Assembly (NCBI GenBank): GCA_002973635.1
Contig: CP027224.1
Location: 2,428,501-2,492,500, forward strand
DNA length: 64,000 nt
Direction: 5' to 3'
DNA from: Lysinibacillus sp. B2A1
GTDB taxonomy: Bacteria > Bacillota > Bacilli > Bacillales_A > Planococcaceae
This document shows, piece after piece, positions 8,942 to 19,072 of the stretch. The notes beneath the pieces are model-generated. The model did no database searches and had not been told where the DNA came from. It saw nothing but the letters and a program-made list of their open reading frames with translations. The position numbers were made by a program, and so were the translations under genes. How positions within the stretch are numbered: position 1 is the first letter of the stretch; each line of letters starts with the position of its first letter.

Positions 8942-8981
8942 GCAGCTGCTAGTCTTTTTGTAGAAAATGCTAGCAGCTAAG
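8942..8981. terminator. Possible hairpin terminator between convergent genes
   Basis: AGCTGCTAG and CTAGCAGCT form a 9-bp stem around TCTTTTTGTAGAAAATG. There is no clear T-run on the + side; it may serve the convergent niaR transcript or both. Confidence 0.45.
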
Positions 8982-8987
8982 CACATA

Positions 8988-9521
8988 CTATTGATCTGCA
9001 ATTAAATAGCCTTTTTTTTCTAATGTACGCTCAATCAAATTTAATATTTCAGTTGAAGGTGCAGAAATGATATGTAAATGTGTACCTCCAGTGAGCTCTG
9101 ATAAATAGCTTGCCTGTGTTTCATTAATACGTTCAATAAATTGTTTAACCTCATGCCGATTTGATACCATGAGAGACGCAGTGATTTCACCATAGATTGG
9201 ATGTTCAACGATAACGTTTTTTACTGTGCCACCACAGTCAACTATTGTCATTAGCTCATCCTCAGCATCCTTTGATGTATGGAAACAGGGGATTGTCCGC
9301 TCTACAGTATGCTGTAAATGCTCTTGGTGCATATAGAGATAGCCTTGACTAGTTGCAATAATAGGCTCATTTCTAGCCTTTAATAATGTCATATCATTGA
9401 CAATGACTTGTCTAGATACATTGGCGAATTTAGCTAAGTCTGTGCCTGTTATTGGTGTTGTACTATTTTTTAATTGTGCCAGAAGATACAGTCTGCGTTC
9501 CTCGCCTAACATTTTTTTCAT
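8988..9521 (-). CDS. niaR: Transcriptional repressor NiaR (NAD biosynthesis / niacin-responsive)
   Basis: A 177-residue repressor: an N-terminal winged HTH (TGTDLAKFANVSRQVIVNDMTLLKARNEPI), then the 3H domain with conserved histidines in VEHPIYGEIT, SNRHEVKQF and GGTHLHII, which bind metal and nicotinic acid. In B. subtilis the protein (YrxA) represses nadBCA and niacin uptake and lies next to nifS-nadBCA. Here those genes are absent and niaR stands alone between the globin-like gene and safA. Confidence 0.9.
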   Translation of the reverse strand: MKKMLGEERRLYLLAQLKNSTTPITGTDLAKFANVSRQVIVNDMTLLKARNEPIIATSQGYLYMHQEHLQHTVERTIPCFHTSKDAEDELMTIVDCGGTVKNVIVEHPIYGEITASLMVSNRHEVKQFIERINETQASYLSELTGGTHLHIISAPSTEILNLIERTLEKKGYLIADQ

Positions 9522-9663
9522 AAGAGATCACCTCTGTCTGTAATAAAGGAAGCAGTTTTCCTTAAAGCCTAGTGTACCATGAAGCATTTCTAACATGCGT
9601 GAATTTTTTGTATCCAAATGAAACATTGAACATATGATACGTAGAGAGGAAGGGAGGAAAACA

Positions 9664-10701
9664 TTGCGTATTCATATTGTTCAAAAGGGAGATACGTTGT
9701 GGAAGATTGCCAAAGAATACGGCGTTTCGTTTGAAGATTTAAAGAGACTGAATGCCCATCTTGCTAATCCAGATTACATTGTTCCAGGCATGGAAATTAT
9801 TTTGCCTGAAAAAATAAACAAAGAACCGCATCGAGATGGGAACAGAGAGGGACATAGAGAAACAAACAGGGGCACACATAAAGAAGGACATAAGGAAACA
9901 CAAATGCACAAAGAATCACCTACAAAGCCAGTTAAAGAAAGTGTTAAAAAAGAGGTACAAAGACCAATGCCACCACCTGTTGTTGTGCCACCACCACCGA
10001 TGCCAGAACCACAGATGATACCAATACCTTATCCAATGCCAATGCCGATGCCGCAACAACCGATGTTTGTACCGCAGCCTGTAGAGCTAAGCTGGCACCA
10101 GCAAGTAGTTATGCCGCAGATAGAGCAAACACAAACCGTTGCTCCACCACCAGTGCAAATTCAACCACCACCGCCTGTCGTACACCCAGCACCGCCACAA
10201 CCAATGCCACAGCCGATTTATATCATGCCACCGCCAATGCCAGCAGTACCACATTGTTCTAGCTGCCATCAGCCAGTTCACCATCATATGTGGTGGCCAA
10301 TGCCAATGCCAATGCAAATGCCGATGCAAATGCCAATGCAAATGGAGCCACAAGTAGAAGCCTATACAATGCCACAGCAACCAACATCTTGTGAAATGAA
10401 GGGTAGTCATGTAGCTGGAATGGAGAATTTCTTAGAGTCAAGCACATCACCGTTCTTCCAAAAACCTGAAGCATATACGCAGCCTCAATTCCAGCCTATG
10501 ACAGAGATGAACATGGGGCAGTCTTGTGGTTGCAATACTCAACCAATGATGCCGAATTGGCAAATGGATCCATGTCACTGCCCGCCGCCATGCCCACCAC
10601 CGCCACCATGTCCATCGGCTTGCCCACCGCCATGTCCGACATGTGGACCATGGGTGTCACCGCACTTATACCCAGGCGGGATGACGCCTTATCGATGGTG
10701 A
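9664..10701 (+). CDS. safA: Spore coat assembly protein SafA (LysM domain)
   Basis: A morphogenetic coat protein that localises to the cortex-coat interface. Residues 1-50 form a LysM peptidoglycan-binding domain (RIHIVQKGDTLWKIAKEYGV through PGMEIILPE). The rest is low complexity: a charged hinge (HRDGNREGHRETNRGTHKEG), long Pro-Met tracts and a C-terminal Cys/Pro-rich tail (CPPPCPTCG), suited to cross-linking in the coat. I chose TTG at 9664, after GGGAGG, because the protein then starts as SafA orthologs do. An ATG at 9634 would add ten unusual residues. The stop overlaps the inferred ysxE start. Confidence 0.9.
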   Translation: MRIHIVQKGDTLWKIAKEYGVSFEDLKRLNAHLANPDYIVPGMEIILPEKINKEPHRDGNREGHRETNRGTHKEGHKETQMHKESPTKPVKESVKKEVQRPMPPPVVVPPPPMPEPQMIPIPYPMPMPMPQQPMFVPQPVELSWHQQVVMPQIEQTQTVAPPPVQIQPPPPVVHPAPPQPMPQPIYIMPPPMPAVPHCSSCHQPVHHHMWWPMPMPMQMPMQMPMQMEPQVEAYTMPQQPTSCEMKGSHVAGMENFLESSTSPFFQKPEAYTQPQFQPMTEMNMGQSCGCNTQPMMPNWQMDPCHCPPPCPPPPPCPSACPPPCPTCGPWVSPHLYPGGMTPYRW

Positions 10702-11569
10702 AAAAGCATATATTATTGAGGAACTGAAGCCTAATATTTGGAAATATAAATATCGTTCAAAAACCTATTTTGTCAAACGTGCAAAGCAATTAGAAATAGT
10801 AGAAAAGGTAAAGGCAATCCATCGACAGCTTGGACGGCTTGAACCTTCATTGGTTTTGCCTATAGTGAAAAGTGATGACGAAAATTTAATTGTGCAGATA
10901 TGGCAAGAGGGTAGCCATAGTGCTAATTTTACTCATAAAAGGGATAGATTAGAATCTCTTAAGCTATTAATAGCTTTACATGATACCCATAAAAAAATAG
11001 CCTGGCAAAAAGTACCGGGATTACACACCTACTCACAGCTTTTAAAATGGCAAATGCGTTATCTACGTTTTAAGAGCAGACGCAGTGAATTTCGCGCTTT
11101 TTTAACAAAAGAAGAAATAGATCAGATTTTACACTATAGTGATAAATCCTTACAGTTAATCTCTATGGAGGATGTACCTGAAAAAGATATTACACTTTTA
11201 CATGGAGATGTTGTACATCATAATTTTTTAAGGTGCTCTAATGGCGACTTAAAGTTAATTGATTTTGATTTGGCACATCTTGGAGAAGCGGATGATGAAT
11301 ATATTTTATGGTTACATCGGATATTGCCAGCAGTAGATTATGACCTCACTAAAATTTTTAAAGAGCTACCAGAGCTGAAGCGATTAGATAAAAGAAAACT
11401 ACATCGTTTAAAATATCCAAATGAACTATTACGTGAATGGCTTTTCGCAGTAGATTTACCATTAGATCAGCAACTAGTATTTTTAGATTATTTAGTACCG
11501 TTTACTAAACGTGCGCTCACATACTGGCCCAAATTGTGGTACGATATTGATAGAATGATGAAAAAATGA
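10695..11569 (+). pseudogene. ysxE: YsxE-like aminoglycoside-phosphotransferase-fold spore protein; frameshifted near 10700
   Basis: In B. subtilis YsxE is a coat-associated protein with an APH kinase fold. From about 10703 to the stop the frame is open and kinase-like, with the catalytic-loop-like LLHGDVVHHNFL and IDFDLAHLGE (DFG-like). The first good ATG (10695) overlapping the safA stop is in another frame. Adding one A to the A-run at 10700-10704 joins them as MVKKAYIIEELKPNIWKYKY. Without that base, only a TTG at 10850 would give an ORF, and it would cut off conserved sequence. I infer a one-base deletion, possibly a consensus error. Restored length is about 291 residues. Confidence 0.7.
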
Positions 11570-11597
11570 CCGTCTATTGGCGGTCATTTTTGTGTGG
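11568..11597 (+). terminator. Rho-independent terminator after ysxE
   Basis: A TGACCG(T/C)...GCGGTCA stem around a short CTATTG loop, followed by a T-run. Confidence 0.8.
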
Positions 11598-11625
11598 GTG
11601 CAACTACTATACTATTTCTTATAGT

Positions 11626-11653
11626 CGAGCATTCGTTCGCTATATGCTATAAT
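11626..11653 (+). promoter_or_regulatory. ruvA promoter with LexA (SOS) box
   Basis: CGAGCATTCGTTCG at 11626-11639 differs at one arm position from the Bacillus LexA consensus CGAAC-N4-GTTCG. It lies just upstream of a perfect -10 TATAAT (11648-11653). ruvAB are SOS genes in B. subtilis, so damage-inducible transcription is likely. Confidence 0.65.
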
Positions 11654-11681
11654 CGAAGACGATGATTGTGAGGGATTATAG

Positions 11682-12302
11682 ATGTATGACTATTTAAAAG
11701 GACAAATAACACGTATTACCCCTGAGTATATTGTGCTAGAGCAGCAAGGAATTGGCTGGCAGCTAAACACACCGAATCCATTTGCGTTTAGAACATCTGC
11801 ACTTGAACAACAAATTTTTGTACACTTACACGTACGTGAAGATGCACAAGTATTATATGGTTTTCCTAATTTGGATCAACGTGAACTATTTCGTAAGCTC
11901 ATTTTAGTTTCAGGGATTGGGCCAAAAGGAGCGTTGGCTATTTTAGCTACAGGTAACCCACAGCAGATAATCAGCGCAATTGAAAGAGAAGATGAAACAT
12001 TTTTAGTAAAATTCCCCGGAGTAGGGAAAAAAACAGCACGACAAATGATTTTAGATTTAAAAGGCAAGCTTGGTTCCTTACTGGACACAATTGAATTGCC
12101 TAGTACTGAGGATGAGTTACCACTGTTCGGTGTGAATCCGTATAAACATGAGCTGGAGGAGGCTATTCTTGCTTTAATGGCACTTGGTTATTCTGAAAAA
12201 GAGCTAGAAAAAGTACGTCCGCAGCTTGAGGAAAATGAAATGCTGCAAACGACAGATGCCTTTATGAAACAAGCGTTACAATTGCTACTTAAGTTGAAAT
12301 AG
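11682..12302 (+). CDS. ruvA: Holliday junction branch migration complex subunit RuvA
   Basis: Binds Holliday junctions as a tetramer and loads the RuvB motor. It starts with the OB-fold MYDYLKGQITRITPEYIVLE and has helix-hairpin-helix segments around VSGIGPKGALAIL and FPGVGKKTARQMILDLK. The C-terminal three-helix domain that contacts RuvB is present (AILALMALGYSEKE). At 206 residues it has the normal length. It is the first gene after the LexA-box promoter and is 18 nt from ruvB. Confidence 0.97.
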   Translation: MYDYLKGQITRITPEYIVLEQQGIGWQLNTPNPFAFRTSALEQQIFVHLHVREDAQVLYGFPNLDQRELFRKLILVSGIGPKGALAILATGNPQQIISAIEREDETFLVKFPGVGKKTARQMILDLKGKLGSLLDTIELPSTEDELPLFGVNPYKHELEEAILALMALGYSEKELEKVRPQLEENEMLQTTDAFMKQALQLLLKLK

Positions 12303-12320
12303 TGAAAGGGGGAAAAGTAC

Positions 12321-13325
12321 ATGTCTGAACGTATGATGGCTAGTGAGGCAGGCAGCTATGATGAGCAATTTGAATTATCTTTAAGACCCCAGCGATTGGC
12401 ACAATATATTGGACAGCATAAAGTAAAAGAGAATTTACAAATTTTCATTGAAGCAGCAAAGCTTCGTCAGGAAAGTTTAGATCATGTGCTGTTATATGGA
12501 CCTCCTGGACTTGGGAAAACGACACTAGCTGCTGTTATTGCCAATGAAATGCATGTCAATGTGCGCATGACAAGCGGACCTGCAATCGAACGTCCTGGAG
12601 ATTTAGCAGCTATTTTAAGTTCATTGGAGCCTGGAGATGTACTATTTATCGATGAAATTCATCGCTTGCCACGAGCTATTGAAGAAGTACTTTATCCAGC
12701 CATGGAAGATTTTTGCTTAGATATTGTTGTTGGTAAAGGGCCTGAAGCACGTTCTGTCCGTCTTGATTTGCCGCCATTTACGCTCGTCGGTGCCACAACA
12801 AGGGCTGGCGCATTATCGGCACCTTTAAGGGATCGCTTTGGTGTACTACTAAGGTTAGAGTATTATGATGATACATCACTTGCTGAGATTGTCGTGCGTA
12901 GTGCACATTTATTTGATGTGGAAATTGAGCAAGTAGCAGCAGGTGAAATGGCTAGACGTTCACGTGGTACACCTCGTATAGCAAATCGCTTGTTGAAGCG
13001 TGTGCGAGATTATGCACAGGTGCTCGGAGATGGTATGATAACAGAGAATCTTGCAAAGCAAGCCTTAGAGCTATTACAGGTCGATCCTAGAGGACTTGAT
13101 CATATAGACCATAAACTAGTAACCAATATGATTGAGCGCTTTAAGGGAGGTCCTGTAGGCTTAGATACACTAGCTGCATCTATCGGTGAGGAGCGGGTTA
13201 CAATAGAAGATGTCTATGAGCCGTATTTAATGCAAATTGGCTTTATCCAGCGTACACCACGTGGAAGAGTCGCTAGTCATTTAGCCTACGAACATTTTGG
13301 ATATGATTATCCCCAACAAACATAG
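12321..13325 (+). CDS. ruvB: Holliday junction DNA helicase RuvB
   Basis: A hexameric AAA+ motor that drives branch migration with RuvA. Visible are Walker [12 protein letters not shown] (about residue 62), Walker [10 protein letters not shown], sensor 1 VGATTRAG, the arginine-finger region LRDRFG, and the C-terminal winged helix ending in [12 protein letters not shown]. The length of 334 residues is normal. It follows ruvA closely, with RBS GAAAGGGGGAAA, and leads into queA. Confidence 0.98.
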   Translation: MSERMMASEAGSYDEQFELSLRPQRLAQYIGQHKVKENLQIFIEAAKLRQESLDHVLLYGPPGLGKTTLAAVIANEMHVNVRMTSGPAIERPGDLAAILSSLEPGDVLFIDEIHRLPRAIEEVLYPAMEDFCLDIVVGKGPEARSVRLDLPPFTLVGATTRAGALSAPLRDRFGVLLRLEYYDDTSLAEIVVRSAHLFDVEIEQVAAGEMARRSRGTPRIANRLLKRVRDYAQVLGDGMITENLAKQALELLQVDPRGLDHIDHKLVTNMIERFKGGPVGLDTLAASIGEERVTIEDVYEPYLMQIGFIQRTPRGRVASHLAYEHFGYDYPQQT

Positions 13326-13342
13326 AAGAAGGAAGTTTTTTC

Positions 13343-15585
<2,243 letters not shown>

Positions 15586-15783
15586 TTTTAAGGCAAAAAG
15601 ATATGCACAAAAAATAGTCAAAAGATAATGTGAATCACTGTGATTAGTGTATATTTCTAGCAAAATATTGTCTATTATAGAAAAAATATTAGTAATATAG
15701 AAAATTTTTAGGCTTGTCCATCGCTTTTTAAGGGTGGAATAGTCTATACTAAAAAAAGTGATAATGGAAAGGGGGCAAGAATT

Positions 15784-16047
15784 ATGAATTCGTATGTACA
15801 ATTTATACCCATAGTGTTAATGTTCGTTGCAATGTGGTTTATTTTAATCCGCCCTGCTAAAAAGAGACAGCAGGAAACACAAAATATGCAGAGCAATTTG
15901 CAACGTGGAGATAAAGTAATTACAATAGGTGGCTTACATGGTGTGATTGATTCGATTGAGGATACAGCAGTAACATTGAAAATCTCAGAAAATGTACGTG
16001 TAAAATTTGATCGTCAAGCAATCGGACGAGTTGTAAGTGAAAAATAA
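15784..16047 (+). CDS. yajC: Preprotein translocase accessory subunit YajC
   Basis: A small membrane protein that associates with SecDF and SecYEG. There is one N-terminal membrane helix (FIPIVLMFVAMWFILIRPAKKRQ) followed by a compact soluble domain (GDKVITIGGLHGVIDSIE). The length is 87 residues. It has its own upstream spacer of about 200 bp with a TATACT-type -10 near 15744, and a strong terminator follows. secDF is encoded 3 kb downstream. Confidence 0.95.
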   Translation: MNSYVQFIPIVLMFVAMWFILIRPAKKRQQETQNMQSNLQRGDKVITIGGLHGVIDSIEDTAVTLKISENVRVKFDRQAIGRVVSEK

Positions 16048-16063
16048 CTAAACTTCGATTTAA

Positions 16064-16106
16064 AGGCGTTGTCCATCATAAATTTGGACAACGCCTTTTG
16101 TATTTT
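16064..16106 (+). terminator. Rho-independent terminator after yajC
   Basis: GGCGTTGTCCA and TGGACAACGCC form an 11-bp perfect stem with a TCATAAATT loop, then TTTTG and more T. Confidence 0.92.
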
Positions 16107-16192
16107 TTATCGCCATTTCAATTATTTTTGACTAAGTTTTTCTGTATAAAATACAACATACACGGTCACCTTGTTAGTATGGGGGTGACTGT

Positions 16193-16828
16193 ATGGAAGA
16201 ATATTTAATTATTATTTTTAGAACATGCTTTATCTATGTGTTTATTTTGATTATTTTTCGATTAATGGGTAAACGTGAGGTTGGTGAATTATCCGTCATC
16301 GATTTAGTGGTATCCATTTTAATGGCTGAGGTTGCCGCATTTGCACTTGATGACTTTGAAAATCCTTTAATGAATGCTATTTTGCCAATTATCATGTTGT
16401 TTTTTATTCAAATAGGAAGTGCTTATTTATCATTAAAAAATAAAAAATTCCGTGATTTAGTGGATGGTGATCCCGTTTTACTGATAAAGGATGGTGTCAT
16501 TTTAGAAAAAGAAATGCGCAAGCAACGTTATAATTTAGATGATTTGTGTCAACAGTTGCGCGAAAATGGTACTGCCTCTGTTACTGAAGTTGCTTACGCT
16601 TATTTGGAGCCCTCTGGGAATCTTTCTGTTTATGAGAAAGATGAAAAGGCATTTGTATATCCACTGATTATCGACGGTGATATTCAAGAAAGACATTTGA
16701 AACTTTTGCATAAGGATGCAGAATGGCTAGTGGCCGAGTTAGCCAAAAATAATATTACAAATTGTAAAACTGTATTTTTTTGTATCTGGGAAGATAATCG
16801 ACTCCATATTCAACTGAAAGAATCTTAA
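16193..16828 (+). CDS. DUF421 membrane protein (YetF/YrbG family)
   Basis: A 211-residue protein with three N-terminal membrane helices (YLIIIFRTCFIYVFILIIF, LVVSILMAEVAAFAL, ILPIIMLFFIQIGSAYLSL) and a soluble C-terminal domain containing RDLVDGDPVLLIKDGVI and RKQRYNLDDLCQQLRE, both typical of DUF421. Members such as B. subtilis YetF-like proteins occur in the spore membrane of Bacillales; the molecular role is not settled. It converges with spoVB and their ends overlap by 4 nt. Confidence 0.88.
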   Translation: MEEYLIIIFRTCFIYVFILIIFRLMGKREVGELSVIDLVVSILMAEVAAFALDDFENPLMNAILPIIMLFFIQIGSAYLSLKNKKFRDLVDGDPVLLIKDGVILEKEMRKQRYNLDDLCQQLRENGTASVTEVAYAYLEPSGNLSVYEKDEKAFVYPLIIDGDIQERHLKLLHKDAEWLVAELAKNNITNCKTVFFCIWEDNRLHIQLKES

Positions 16829-18342
16829 ACTTTTTTCACTAATTTCCGTAGGTACTGGACATCGGTAAAACGTAGCTGATTCGAAAAAATTAAAAAAGTA
16901 AATAGTAAAAATAAAGTTACACAACTACTTAAAATAAAAGGTAAAGACATGACGGGTATTAAAAAATACTGAGTGACACAAACCGCAATAAAGCAGCTAT
17001 AAGGCACTACAAACATTCTAAAGCCTGCACGTAAATTTTTGCGTTGTCTGACTGTTGCGATATGCAAAAACGAAGTAAGTAATACACCAAATCCAATTGC
17101 CACAACTGCCCCCTTTTCCTGTATACCAGGCTGAGAAGCGAGTACGAACATGACAAATAACTTTCCTAGACCACCGTAAATGGAGTTCATCATGGCAGCG
17201 CGGGCCTCGCCTATTGCTTGCAATATCGAGTGCAATGGACTTTGAATATAGTAAAAATAAAAAATAGGGGCTAATATTTTCACATAGCCACGGTTTTCTT
17301 GTAGATGAAAGAGCTTCATCGCTAGTTCATCACCGTGTACAAAAAAGTACGTAGCGGCAATACATCCCACTAAAGACGATAAGCGTAACGACACGGAAAT
17401 ACGTTCCTGTAAAAGCGGTGTATGCTGACGAGCCACAGCATCACTAACAGCCGGAATTAGGACAATCGAAAGTGCAGTGGAAACAAAAGCAGGAAATAAC
17501 AAAAGCGGCACTAGTACGCCCGAAATAACACCGTAAAGAATCGTTGCTGCGGAGGCTGTCAATCCAGCCATTGTTAGAGCTTTTAAAAAGATAATCGGCT
17601 CTAAAAACCATGTAAAGGAACCAAATAGCTTGCTGCCAGCAGAAGGGAGGGCTACTCGTAACATGGGTGAGGAAGGATATGCCTCGATTTTGTTTTTTCT
17701 CGTCAATAATTTTTTCTTTGAGATAATATAATGCATCCACAAATATAAGAAAGCAATGACTTCGGCTAAAAGCGTAATCCCCATGGCAGAGGCTGCTGTT
17801 ACAGAAGCGTTATTATAGTTTGCTACATATGGTAGCATAAATGTGATAAAGCCAATACGTACAAGTTGCTCAAGCATTTGAGACCAAGCTGTTGGTGTAA
17901 TTTTCGCGATCCCCTGTAAATATGCACGCAATAGCCCAGAGCCGACTGACACAGGCACCGCAAAGAGCGCAATCCAGAGCGTAAAGGTTGTATGTTCATT
18001 ATGTAATAGAGTAGTCGAGATATATGGTATTGCTAGTGCAACAACTGGCATAAAGATGATCATGCCGATAAACGACCAAAGTATAGCCGTTTTCATAACA
18101 CCAAAGATGTTTTCACGTTTGTTTTTTGCTAGTAGCTCTGCTACAATTTTGGCCACAGCGATAGGTAGTCCAAGTTGAATGAGTGAGATAAAGAAAATAA
18201 AAGCAGGATAGACGGTCATATAAATACCGACTGCTTCTTCACCAGCGATACGCATAAACTGCATTCTATAAAAGAAGCCAAAGAGTTTCGATAAAAAAAT
18301 CACAAACATCAAAAATAGTGTACCTCGTACAAAAGAACTCAT
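16825..18342 (-). CDS. spoVB: Stage V sporulation protein B (MOP-superfamily flippase-like)
   Basis: A 505-residue polytopic protein with about 14 hydrophobic segments, of the MATE/MOP (MurJ, Wzx-like) superfamily. SpoVB is needed for spore cortex synthesis and is thought to flip lipid-linked cortex precursors. The N-terminus SSFVRGTLFLMFVIFLSKLFGFFYR and the segment GEEAVGIYMTVYP are typical. It reads opposite to its neighbours and overlaps the DUF421 gene tail to tail. MurJ paralogs are the main alternative, but the context favours SpoVB. Confidence 0.9.
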   Translation of the reverse strand: MSSFVRGTLFLMFVIFLSKLFGFFYRMQFMRIAGEEAVGIYMTVYPAFIFFISLIQLGLPIAVAKIVAELLAKNKRENIFGVMKTAILWSFIGMIIFMPVVALAIPYISTTLLHNEHTTFTLWIALFAVPVSVGSGLLRAYLQGIAKITPTAWSQMLEQLVRIGFITFMLPYVANYNNASVTAASAMGITLLAEVIAFLYLWMHYIISKKKLLTRKNKIEAYPSSPMLRVALPSAGSKLFGSFTWFLEPIIFLKALTMAGLTASAATILYGVISGVLVPLLLFPAFVSTALSIVLIPAVSDAVARQHTPLLQERISVSLRLSSLVGCIAATYFFVHGDELAMKLFHLQENRGYVKILAPIFYFYYIQSPLHSILQAIGEARAAMMNSIYGGLGKLFVMFVLASQPGIQEKGAVVAIGFGVLLTSFLHIATVRQRKNLRAGFRMFVVPYSCFIAVCVTQYFLIPVMSLPFILSSCVTLFLLFTFLIFSNQLRFTDVQYLRKLVKKV

Positions 18343-18435
18343 GCCATCCGTCCCTTCTCAAGCCGCAAAAATTCATTTACACTATTTGTATGCAAACATG
18401 TCTTACGATACAACTTTGATTGGAGATGATTCAAA

Positions 18436-18744
18436 ATGAGTGTGCAGCATGAGCAGCTATTTGAAAAAATTCGTCCGGCAATTGATAGTAAGATAGGAGA
18501 ATTTCAGCATTATCAATACGATGCGATTACAGCAGAAGAGCTTTGGCGCTATTGTATAGAGAAAAAATGGCGCAAAAAAAATATCGAACAATTACGTTTA
18601 CACGAGATTATCGCTACTATTTTTTCTGTATCTCCGTCGGATATTGTATCTTTTAATCAAGTAGAATTTTTACAAAGTAATAATTGGTTTACAGAATTGA
18701 ATGCAGAAGAGTTAAAAATGCTCCTTGGACCAGTTAAAGCTTAA
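18436..18744 (+). CDS. comN: Post-transcriptional regulator ComN
   Basis: A 102-residue soluble protein matching the ComN/YrzD family, with WRYCIEKKWRKKNIEQLRLHEI and the downstream SVSPSDIVSFNQVEFLQ. In B. subtilis ComN is needed for comE mRNA accumulation and its localisation at division sites and poles with MinD/DivIVA. It lies in the conserved spoVB-comN-secDF order. RBS GGAGATGA precedes the ATG. A terminator follows at 18801-18842. Confidence 0.85.
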   Translation: MSVQHEQLFEKIRPAIDSKIGEFQHYQYDAITAEELWRYCIEKKWRKKNIEQLRLHEIIATIFSVSPSDIVSFNQVEFLQSNNWFTELNAEELKMLLGPVKA

Positions 18745-18800
18745 GAACTGTGTAAAAATTGTCAAATAATAAAAGAATACTAAAAGTGTTGAATTGACAC

Positions 18801-18843
18801 CAAGCGCAACGTGTTTCATAATGAGTGTGTTGCGCTTTTTTTA
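18801..18843 (+). terminator. Rho-independent terminator after comN
   Basis: AAGCGCAACG(T) and GTGTTGCGCTT pair as a stem, followed by seven T. Confidence 0.85.
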
Positions 18844-19072
18844 TTGAAATAAGTATTTTACTAACATACCTTCTATAGCTGTTATGAAAAGTAGAGGTTA
18901 AAAAGATAAATTTGCGCGTTATGAACGATTGAAATAAGTAGAGCAACCTTTTTGAAGCACAGGCTACATTATTCTACAGGAAAAGGAGGAATAGAAGTTT
19001 CAAAAGGTCTTGCTATTATACTTGTTTGTAGTGTAAGGAATGCCCTTACATCTATTCGAGGAGGATTTATAA

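Noticed and set aside
10087..10410. Long antisense ORFs over safA
   Set aside because: They mirror the Pro-Met repeats of safA and have extreme His/Trp composition with no RBS.
18952..19072. Short ORF upstream of secDF with AAAAGGAGG nearby
   Set aside because: It runs into secDF in another frame, and the protein resembles nothing; the GGAGG next to the secDF ATG fits better.
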